The translations under genes and the position numbers were made by a program. 64,000 bases of DNA from CALBPI01 sp039821605 (GTDB lineage: Bacteria > Pseudomonadota > Gammaproteobacteria > Steroidobacterales > Woeseiaceae): NCBI GenBank assembly GCA_039821605.1, contig JBCBNV010000003.1:496001-560000 (forward strand), written 5' to 3'. Under the pieces are notes generated by a model. The model was given only the letters and a program-made list of their open reading frames with translations, did not search any database and was not told the DNA's origin. This document shows, piece after piece, positions 26,763 through 33,728 of this stretch; within the stretch, counting starts at the first letter, position 1; every line of letters starts with the position of its first letter.

Positions 26763-28238
26763 GTGCTGCGCGCCATGACACTGCTGGGCCTGCTGGTCGT
26801 CGCAAGCGTCGCCGACGCCGCGCTGCGCTGGCAGGACGCGGAAAGCTGGGTGGCGCAGGACGTCGCCCCTGAGCTCGCGCGCCAGTTTCGAGACCACCCG
26901 AGGTTCCGTGGCCAGAACGTTCGTATCGTCGCGTTCGAGAACGGCGTGCCCGCTGCACGCACGAACGCGCTCGCACTGGCGTTGCGAGACCAGCTGTCCG
27001 CAGCCCTGCTGCAGGTACCGGGCATTCGACTGGCTGCGCCGGCGGGCATGAATCAAACGCTCGACTGCGACCGCGCTGACGTTGACTACTACGTCGGACT
27101 CGAGATTGCCGAACAGGGACAGCGTGACGTTCGGCTCGTTATGCGGACGCTCGATGCGCGTACCAACACCTGGGTAACCGGCCACGACAAGCGCTGGCAA
27201 GGCAAGCTCACGGGCGCGCAACGGCGCGCGTTACGGACGCTGATTACTGACCCGCAGTTCAAAGGCCAGCGCGCTGCACCGTTCACGCACGGTGAGTCCG
27301 ATGTCCTGGCACGAGCGCTCGCCCGCGAGCTCGCCTGCGCATCGGTCAAGCAACTGGGCGGCGTTTATGTCGTTCGCATCGCGACGGCGAACGGGTCGTC
27401 GAAGGCCGACGTCGGCCAACTCGTGGGGCGCAACCTTGCAGGCCTTGTCGCGATGCAGTTCACGGACGACACCGCGCGCGCCAACGCCGTGCTCGATACG
27501 AGCCTGCACGCCGTCGATGGGGAGCTTGCCCAGGTGTGGGTCTCGCTGACGCCCGTAGCAACGGCCAGCGAACTGCCGGTGCTCACCGCGAGCGCCTACG
27601 TGCGCCACAACGCCGTCGTCGCTGACGTCGCACCGCGCGCGGAGACGCCACCACAAGGCACCCCGGCCGTGACCCCAACCCCGGTCGTGCGAACCGCCCA
27701 GCCCGTCAACGCAATTCCCATCGTCGAGACCACACCGAGCGTGCTGCATACCGTCCAGCTCGTCACCGGCCGCGGTCGTGCGACCTGCGGTATCCGCAGG
27801 CCCTGCACGGCGCTCGAGATCAGCAGCCAGCAAACGACCGCACTGTTCCTGCTCGAGCACCAGGTTGAGTTCGGTCTTGTGCGTATGGGTGGCGACCGGT
27901 GCGGCAACGGCGGCGTGCCGCGTGTCCTCAAGGGCACGGGGACCGTGACGATCGCGCTGCCTGCGGTTCGCACGCGCAGCACGCGAGCCGCGCCGACACG
28001 CGACCTGCCCATGCGCCCCGCGACCGACACGCTGTACACGATTGCCGTCAGCAACAGCCGCGCCGCACTGGCGTTCGCGCGGCATTTCAAAGCGCTGCCG
28101 ACCCGTTGCGCCGCGGCGGCGCAGGTTGGCCTTCGCGGTGCGTCGCTCGAGGCCTGGCTCGAGAATCTGGCCGGTCTCATCGAGACCTGGGCCGGCGACG
28201 TCGAACTGCAGGCGCTGCCGCTCGGCGACACGGCCTGA
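26763..28238 (+). CDS. Large periplasmic protein of the ExbBD-like operon (CsgG/FlgO-like N-terminal part possible)
   Basis: 491 residues from GTG 26763, one base after the preceding stop; ATG 26775 is an alternative. A signal peptide ends near VASVADA. The N-terminal half (residues 25-270) has the alternating pattern NVRIVAFENG ... ALALALRDQLSAALLQVPGIRL ... DYYVGLEIAEQGQRDVRLVMRTLDARTNTW, which recalls the nucleotide-cyclase-like or CsgG/FlgO-type fold of envelope proteins; a second such copy may follow from about 215. A Pro/Thr-rich linker lies near 298-325. The C-terminal domain contains four Cys (TCGIRRPC, RCGNGG, RCAAAA). No named family is recognised, so function rests on the operon. 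Confidence 0.68.
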   Translation: MLRAMTLLGLLVVASVADAALRWQDAESWVAQDVAPELARQFRDHPRFRGQNVRIVAFENGVPAARTNALALALRDQLSAALLQVPGIRLAAPAGMNQTLDCDRADVDYYVGLEIAEQGQRDVRLVMRTLDARTNTWVTGHDKRWQGKLTGAQRRALRTLITDPQFKGQRAAPFTHGESDVLARALARELACASVKQLGGVYVVRIATANGSSKADVGQLVGRNLAGLVAMQFTDDTARANAVLDTSLHAVDGELAQVWVSLTPVATASELPVLTASAYVRHNAVVADVAPRAETPPQGTPAVTPTPVVRTAQPVNAIPIVETTPSVLHTVQLVTGRGRATCGIRRPCTALEISSQQTTALFLLEHQVEFGLVRMGGDRCGNGGVPRVLKGTGTVTIALPAVRTRSTRAAPTRDLPMRPATDTLYTIAVSNSRAALAFARHFKALPTRCAAAAQVGLRGASLEAWLENLAGLIETWAGDVELQALPLGDTA

Positions 28239-28251
28239 AGGAGAGACGACG

Positions 28252-28845
28252 ATGATTCGGTTCATGGGTTTCGCTACGGGCGCCGCGGTCGCCGTCGGTG
28301 TCATGCTGTTCTTGTTCGGTGCGCCACAGGCACCCGATTCCGAAGCGGAGCCATTGGTCGTGCAGTCGCAAGACGCGTTGCCAACGGCTGCCGCGGAAAT
28401 ACCAACAACAGACACACCAGCGTCCGAGCCCGCAGCCGAGACACTCGAGGCGCCCGTGAAGCCCGTGGAGCCCGTGGAGCCCGAGGCCAGCCTGGAACCC
28501 GCAGCCCTCGAGACACCGCCGGTCGAGGCAGCTGCGGCTACCGTCCCCATCGAGGAGGTGCCGAATCTCGCCGGTGAACCCGAAGCCGATACCCGTATTG
28601 CCGTCGCCGACGACGCGCCGCAACGCGATTTGCAGTGGCACGTCTTCTGGAGTCCGTTTCGGAGTCGCATCGCAGCCAATGGCTTCGTGAGTCGCCTCGA
28701 GTCCGTCACGGGCTTTGACTACCGTGTCGTGCACATCGACACGGGCGTGTACGAGGTGGCCTTGGGGTATGCGGACGATGACGAGCGCCGCAACAAGCTC
28801 GCCGCCATTGCCGAAGCCACCGGGCTTGTGATGCCCGACTCATGA
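28252..28845 (+). CDS. Membrane-anchored SPOR-like protein
   Basis: 197 residues. One TM helix at residues 4-22 (FMGFATGAAVAVGVMLFLF) is followed by a Pro/Glu/Ala-rich linker with short repeats of PVEP (residues 25-120), and a C-terminal domain of about 70 residues (WHVFWSPFRSRIAANGFVSRLES ... YEVALGYADDDERRNKLAAI) with the beta-alpha-beta repeat of SPOR domains, which bind denuded glycan strands of peptidoglycan. AAGGAGAG precedes ATG 28252. The start of the transglycosylase gene overlaps its stop (ATGA). Confidence 0.7.
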   Translation: MIRFMGFATGAAVAVGVMLFLFGAPQAPDSEAEPLVVQSQDALPTAAAEIPTTDTPASEPAAETLEAPVKPVEPVEPEASLEPAALETPPVEAAAATVPIEEVPNLAGEPEADTRIAVADDAPQRDLQWHVFWSPFRSRIAANGFVSRLESVTGFDYRVVHIDTGVYEVALGYADDDERRNKLAAIAEATGLVMPDS

Positions 28846-29630
28846 ACGCCCGACGTCTACTCACCGCTCTTGCCTTGCTCAGCGTGGCCGCGTTCGCGCT
28901 GGCACGACCGCGCGCCGAACCGAATCCCGACCGTGCCTGGCGCGAGTACGCGGGCATCGCCGACAGCACCCTGCCCGGCTACCAGTTTCCGTTCGACACC
29001 TGCTTCCGCGCGGCCGCGCTCGCGCACGACGTGCCCTACACCTTGCTGCTGGCCGTCGCGCGCGGCGAAAGCGACTTCGAGCCCACGGCGCGTTCGAAGG
29101 CCGATGCGCACGGCGTCATGCAAATCCTCTGGCCCACGACGGCCAGGCACCTGGGCATCCATCGCCTGTCCGAGCTTTACGAGCCCTGCACCAACATCGA
29201 TGCCGGTGCCCGCTACCTGCGTGAAATGCTCGACCGATACGAGGGTGATATTCACCTCGCGCTCGCCGCCTACAACTACGGGCCGAACCGCATCGCCGTG
29301 GGCGCGACACGCATTCCCGAGGGTGCGACCTGGTACAGCGGTTACATCTACCGCCACCTCGACTTCGTGCTCGGCGACACCCTCGTCACGGCACGTGCCG
29401 GCGAGCAGCTCTACTCCGAACTCGGCCGCTCGACGCTCGTCACATTCGGCGAGCCTTACCGTGCTGCCGCCTTCGTGGCGACGCTCGAGCAGCGCGCGCC
29501 GGGACTCGAGCTCGACTGGTTTCGCGAGGGCACCGGCGCCTTTGCGGTGGTTCTCGTCTACGCGGACCGGGACGCCTTCGATGCCAGTGCCGCGCTGCTC
29601 GCTCGCGCGGGCTACCGGCTCCCTGACTGA
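28842..29630 (+). CDS. Soluble lytic transglycosylase (SLT family 1) with C-terminal SPOR-like domain
   Basis: 262 residues with a signal peptide (about 22 residues, ending ALARPRA). The catalytic domain holds all SLT marks: ARGESDFEP with catalytic Glu 76, AHGVMQILWPTTA, NIDAGARYLREMLDRYEGD and LALAAYNYGPNRI. It cleaves the MurNAc-GlcNAc bond of peptidoglycan. Residues about 195-262 (EPYRAAAFVATLEQRAPGLE ... AVVLVYADRDAFDASAALL) resemble the SPOR domain of the preceding gene, which would target it to glycan strands. As last gene of the ExbBD-like operon it would open the wall for the machine. Short for a Slt70-type, normal for MltC/EmtA-size enzymes. Confidence 0.88.
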   Translation: MNARRLLTALALLSVAAFALARPRAEPNPDRAWREYAGIADSTLPGYQFPFDTCFRAAALAHDVPYTLLLAVARGESDFEPTARSKADAHGVMQILWPTTARHLGIHRLSELYEPCTNIDAGARYLREMLDRYEGDIHLALAAYNYGPNRIAVGATRIPEGATWYSGYIYRHLDFVLGDTLVTARAGEQLYSELGRSTLVTFGEPYRAAAFVATLEQRAPGLELDWFREGTGAFAVVLVYADRDAFDASAALLARAGYRLPD

Positions 29631-29681
29631 GCCCCACTGAGCCACGCGAGCCTCTTAAGCCGCAAGATTCAATGGCCGTGC

Positions 29682-31208
29682 CTAGCGCAGCGCGGCTTCG
29701 ATCAGCGCGCGTGTTTCCGCCGGATCGATAACGCGGTCGATCTCGAGCACGCTGGCCACTTCCAGCGCGCTGCCGCGTTCGTACATCTCGGCCACGAGCC
29801 GGTCGAACAGCGCGTCGCGGGCAGCCTCGTCTTCGACGGCATCGAGTTCCTTGCGAAAGCCAAGTCGCACGGCACCTTCGAGCCCCATGGCGCCAAACTC
29901 TCCCGTAGGCCAGGCGGCGGCGCAGAGCGGCTCGCTGAAGCCACCACCGGCCATAGCCATGGCGCCCAGCCCGTACGCCTTGCGTAGCACAATGGCCACC
30001 AGGGGTACCGTGAGACTGACGCCCGCCAGGAACAGCTCCGACATGTGCCGCGTGGCGGCCTCCGCCTCGCTGTCCGGGCCCACCATGAAACCGGGGGTGT
30101 CGATGAACGATACGACAGGCAAGCCATTCGCGTCGCAGAAGCGCAGGAACCGCGCGGCCTTGTGGGCGGCAGCCGCATCGATGGCACCCGCCAGCGACTG
30201 ATTGTCGTTGGCGATCACGCCAACCGCGCGACCCGATACGCGGCACAGCCCCGTGATCATGGCGCGCGCATAGTCCTGCGCGAGCTCCACAAAACTCCCT
30301 GTGTCCACGACACGCTCGATGACGGGACGGACCTTGTAGGTGAAGCGGCGGTCCGGCGGCAGCGCATCACGCAATGGTTCAGGATCGGCCACCTCACCTG
30401 CCGCAACGGCGCCCTGAAGCAAGCCCATGAGCGTGCGCGCCTGCGTGGTCGCACTGGCTTCATCATCGGCCAGGAGATCCACCGTGCCCTGCGCGGCATG
30501 CAGCTCGGCCGGACCAATCTCACTCGCCTTGAAGTTGCCGAGCCCACCCGCCTCGATCATTGCGGGCCCCGCCATGCCGATGGACGACGCACGCGTCGCG
30601 ATGCGCAGGTCCGCGCAGCCGAACAGTAAGGCGTTGCCTGCGAAGCAGTATCCGTGATTGACGGCGATGCGCGGCACGCGACCCGCGAGGCGTGCCCAGC
30701 GTGCGAAGGTCGGCACGTCGAGCCCCGTAACCTGCGTCGTCACATCCGTGTCGCCGGGACGGCCGCCGCCACCCTCTGTGTACATGATCACGGGCAGACG
30801 CTCACGGTCCGCGAGCTCAAGCAGGCGGTCGATTTTCTTGTGATGGTAGAAGCCCTGGGTACCCGCCAGCACGCTGTAGTCGTTGATGATGACGGCAACG
30901 CGCGCCGCCGCGCCTCCAAACAAGGCCGCATTGACGGTCGCCAAGCCCGTGATCACGCCGTCACCGGGCGTGTTCGCGACGAGATCGTCGAGTTCTCGCC
31001 GCTGACGCTGCGCGGCCACGGCCATGTCGCCGTATTCGACGAACGACTCCGGGTCAATGAGCGCCGCGAGATTCTCCCGCGCGGTGCGCCCGCCTTGGTC
31101 GTGGCGCTTCGACGTTGCTTCTGCGCGTTGCTCATCGGTCGCCGCGGCGCGGCGCGCCTGCAGCGCACGCAACGCGCGCCGGCTCCTGTTTTCGCTGTCG
31201 TCGGTCAC
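29682..31208 (-). CDS. Acyl-CoA carboxylase, carboxyltransferase subunit
   Basis: 508 residues from GTG 31208, preceded by GGGAGGG at 31213-31219. Two crotonase-like halves are visible: N-terminal (ALIDPESFVEYGDMA, INDYSVLAGTQGFYHHKKIDR, MYTEGGGGRPGDTD, GYCFAGNALLFGCAD) and C-terminal (RVSGRAVGVIANDNQSLAGAID, PVVSFIDTPGFMVGPDSE, VLRKAYGLGAMAMAGG). The FIDTPGFMVG and RKAYGLGAMAM motifs are diagnostic of propionyl/methylcrotonyl/geranyl-CoA carboxylase beta subunits. The enzyme moves the carboxyl from biotin to acyl-CoA. No biotin carboxylase or biotin carrier gene is next to it, so its partner must be encoded elsewhere; which acyl-CoA it uses is not clear. Confidence 0.9.
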   Translation of the reverse strand: MTDDSENRSRRALRALQARRAAATDEQRAEATSKRHDQGGRTARENLAALIDPESFVEYGDMAVAAQRQRRELDDLVANTPGDGVITGLATVNAALFGGAAARVAVIINDYSVLAGTQGFYHHKKIDRLLELADRERLPVIMYTEGGGGRPGDTDVTTQVTGLDVPTFARWARLAGRVPRIAVNHGYCFAGNALLFGCADLRIATRASSIGMAGPAMIEAGGLGNFKASEIGPAELHAAQGTVDLLADDEASATTQARTLMGLLQGAVAAGEVADPEPLRDALPPDRRFTYKVRPVIERVVDTGSFVELAQDYARAMITGLCRVSGRAVGVIANDNQSLAGAIDAAAAHKAARFLRFCDANGLPVVSFIDTPGFMVGPDSEAEAATRHMSELFLAGVSLTVPLVAIVLRKAYGLGAMAMAGGGFSEPLCAAAWPTGEFGAMGLEGAVRLGFRKELDAVEDEAARDALFDRLVAEMYERGSALEVASVLEIDRVIDPAETRALIEAALR

Positions 31209-31323
31209 GCGGTCCCTCCCCACAAGGCAGCGCCACGCTAGCAAATATCCAGGGTGGGCGGTATCGCCGACTGTGCCCCACTTGCGTCTATACTGTGGCT
31301 TCGTTCATCAGGGGGATGAAGAG

Positions 31324-31935
31324 ATGAGGAAAACGCTGATTGCCGCGGCCGCTGGGCTCGTGGCGGTGACGGCACTCGCCGGTCACCACGAGAAGGGGGA
31401 GCAAGCCGCCGAAGCCGAAGCGGCCATGATGTCCGAAGAAGCGATGATGGCCGCGATGGCCGCCGCCGCGACGCCCGGGGAGCCGCACGCGCAGCTCGCG
31501 AAATCGGTCGGCACCTTCGATGCCGCCATGACGTTTCTCATGGACCCGAGTGGTGAGCCACAGAAGACCACCATGACCGTCGAACGCACCATGGACCTAG
31601 GCGGCCGGGTGCTGCTGGAACACTGGAACGGCGAGTTCATGGGCATGCCGTTCGCCGGCCGCAGCCGCACGGGCTATGACAATGTCACCAAACGGTACTG
31701 GTCGACCTGGACCGATAACTGGTCCACGGGCGTACTGATCATGTACGGCGACTACGACGCCGAGAGCGAGTCGATGGTGTTCGAGGGTGAAAGCGCCCAC
31801 CCTGTTACGGGCAGCCTGTACACGATGAAGTCCGTGACGCGTGAGCTAGGTGGCGGCAAGTCGACCATGGACATGTACGAAGACTATGGTCAGGGCATGG
31901 TGAAAGCGTTCGCCGTGACCATAACGCCGCGCTAG
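31324..31935 (+). CDS. Secreted DUF1579-family protein
   Basis: 203 residues. The signal peptide is about 18 residues (ending ALAGHH). An Ala/Glu/Met-rich low-complexity stretch (residues 24-55, with MMSEEAMMAAMAAAA) links to the domain: LAKSVGTFDAAMTFLMD, RVLLEHWNGEFMGMPFAGR, GYDNVTKRYWSTWTDNWSTG, YTMKSVTREL. This is the DUF1579 beta-barrel pattern (G.F.G.. .GYDN..KKY...W.D....G). GGGGGATGAAGAG precedes ATG 31324. Function of the family is unknown. Confidence 0.82.
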   Translation: MRKTLIAAAAGLVAVTALAGHHEKGEQAAEAEAAMMSEEAMMAAMAAAATPGEPHAQLAKSVGTFDAAMTFLMDPSGEPQKTTMTVERTMDLGGRVLLEHWNGEFMGMPFAGRSRTGYDNVTKRYWSTWTDNWSTGVLIMYGDYDAESESMVFEGESAHPVTGSLYTMKSVTRELGGGKSTMDMYEDYGQGMVKAFAVTITPR

Positions 31936-31943
31936 GACGCGCG

Positions 31944-31973
31944 CGGTCGCCCGAGCGCTAGGCCGGGCGACCG
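31944..31973. terminator. Bidirectional stem-loop between convergent genes
   Basis: Perfect 9-base arms CGGTCGCCC (31944-31952) and GGGCGACCG (31965-31973). It lies between the stop of the DUF1579 gene and the stop of the convergent serine hydrolase gene. No long T run follows on either strand, so termination is likely but not assured. Confidence 0.5.
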
Positions 31974-31983
31974 CAACACCTGA

Positions 31984-33444
31984 TCAACGCACGCGCGTGT
32001 AGCGGTAGCTGTGTCGCGTGACCGACACGATGCTGCCCTCGTCGTCGCGCTCGAATATCACTGGCTCCGCCAGCGAGCCGTCATCGCGCTTGCTGCGAAA
32101 CGTATCGCCGTCTTCATGCACGAACAGATCGACGCCATCGGCGGGATTGCGGTCAAAAACGGGAATGGCGAACAGCGCGCCGTCATCGATCCCGATGTAG
32201 ACATCCCAGTCGTAGTTCTCGACGCCGTAGTAGCCCTCGTATTCGGTGAGGTCGAAGTCCGGGTTTGCGTCGTCATCCGATGACGCGTCCTCGGCGTCCT
32301 CGCCGTGGACGGCCGTTACCGATCCATTGACAAAGTCGAACACCCAGCGCATGTGGCCGCCTGGCGAGACATCGTTGGCCGTGACCATCATGATGTAGGC
32401 CGTCTTGTCGGGCAGTCGCATCGTGAACGACGTGCGCGCGCCCGGGCAGTAGCCGCCGTGGCCCCAGAGGGTCGTGTCCCCGTAGCGGCGTGTTGCGTAG
32501 GCCAGACCCCAGCCCGGCTCGTCGAACTCGGGCCCCACCCAGTGTACGCGCATCATCTGACGCAGCGTCGACGCCTTGAGGATTTCCTGCCCACCCGCTT
32601 CTCGCAGCCGGAAATGCCACGATGCGAAGCGCGCAAGATCGTTGACGCTTGAGGCCACGCCCGCCGCCGGGGCATAGGCGCGGAACTGGTGCGCCTCGAC
32701 GGGCTTGCGCCGACCCTTGGCGTCACGGACGTAGTAGCCCCGCGCGAACCCCCGGCCCACGCGATCAAACGGCATATCCGTGGTGGTGTTCACCATCCCC
32801 AGCGGCTTGAGGATGGTCGCGGACACGTAGTCGCCCCAGGTCTGTCCGCTGGCCTCGGCGATCGCGTTCCCGATGAGCGACATCCCCAGGTTCGAGTACT
32901 GCCAGTGGTCGTAGGGCGCGTAAAGTTGATCGTGGCGCTGCGTCGTATCGCGCAATGTGGCGACGTCCGGGAACGTCGTGTCTGCCCAGAAGTCCTCGAC
33001 GCCCTCCCGTGGCAGCCCCGACACGTGACTCAGAACATTGCGCAGCGTCACGGGCTCGTCGGCACCCGTACCGTCACTTGGCGCCACGTCGCCAATGTAG
33101 TCGTAGAGACTCGCGTCGAGCTGCAGCTTGCCCGCGTCGACGAGCGACATGGCCGCGATGCCGTTGAACAGCTTCGACACGGAGCAAATGCTGAACGCCG
33201 TATCGTCGGTGACGTTGCGCTTGGTCCGCAGGCTCTCGACACCGTACTGGTGCGACCAGACAAGCTGCTGATCGTGGACGATCCCGATGGCGGCGCCGGG
33301 CACGGACTCTCGGGCCAGCTGCGCATCGATGATGGCTTCGACGGCGCGCAGTCTCGAATCGAGCCGCTGCTGCGCTGACTGGGCTTGCACGGTTGGCGAG
33401 ACGGCAACAGCAAGCGTTGCGAGCGCGGGGATGAGCTTCTTCAT
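31984..33444 (-). CDS. Class C beta-lactamase-family serine hydrolase
   Basis: 486 residues from ATG 33444, with a signal peptide ending VQAQS (about residue 22). The active-site tetrad SVSK (in AFSICSVSKLFNGIA) is near residue 84, the Tyr motif YSN in HWQYSNLGMSLIG near 180, and HGG (TTLWGHGGYCPG) near 345. It is the beta-lactamase/transpeptidase-like family (PF00144), whose members include esterases, D-aminopeptidases and few true beta-lactamases. The last 100 residues (DFDLTEYEGYYGVENYDWDVY) form an extra beta domain as in some esterases. Resistance function should not be assumed. Confidence 0.88.
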   Translation of the reverse strand: MKKLIPALATLAVAVSPTVQAQSAQQRLDSRLRAVEAIIDAQLARESVPGAAIGIVHDQQLVWSHQYGVESLRTKRNVTDDTAFSICSVSKLFNGIAAMSLVDAGKLQLDASLYDYIGDVAPSDGTGADEPVTLRNVLSHVSGLPREGVEDFWADTTFPDVATLRDTTQRHDQLYAPYDHWQYSNLGMSLIGNAIAEASGQTWGDYVSATILKPLGMVNTTTDMPFDRVGRGFARGYYVRDAKGRRKPVEAHQFRAYAPAAGVASSVNDLARFASWHFRLREAGGQEILKASTLRQMMRVHWVGPEFDEPGWGLAYATRRYGDTTLWGHGGYCPGARTSFTMRLPDKTAYIMMVTANDVSPGGHMRWVFDFVNGSVTAVHGEDAEDASSDDDANPDFDLTEYEGYYGVENYDWDVYIGIDDGALFAIPVFDRNPADGVDLFVHEDGDTFRSKRDDGSLAEPVIFERDDEGSIVSVTRHSYRYTRVR

Positions 33445-33728
33445 GGCCGATTCTCCGAGGCGGCTTTTGGCGTGCCCGCGAATATAGCCCATTCCGTGTC
33501 CAGGGTGCGCACCCGCCACTCGCTCGAGCCAAACGGCAACGTCCGAAGACCAGACATAATTTCAATCAATACATGACTAATTAATTCAGTAAGTTGAAAG
33601 ACTTTCCTGATCGCGAGCGTGGGCTGGATCACACCCTACACCGTGTCGGGTGCTGACCCCTCAAGCGTGCCCCGATTTAGCCGCTACGAAGGCAACGTGC
33701 GGTCTTCAATTACAATGAGTTCGGCCCG

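Noticed and set aside
27231..28709. 492-codon minus-strand frame over the envelope operon
   Set aside because: Shadow of two plus-strand genes with signal peptides and ribosome sites; the product is Ala/Ser/Gly-rich without motifs.
31984..33444. Possible antibiotic-resistance beta-lactamase
   Set aside because: PF00144 members with an extra C-terminal beta domain are mostly esterases or peptidases; nothing in sequence or context supports resistance.
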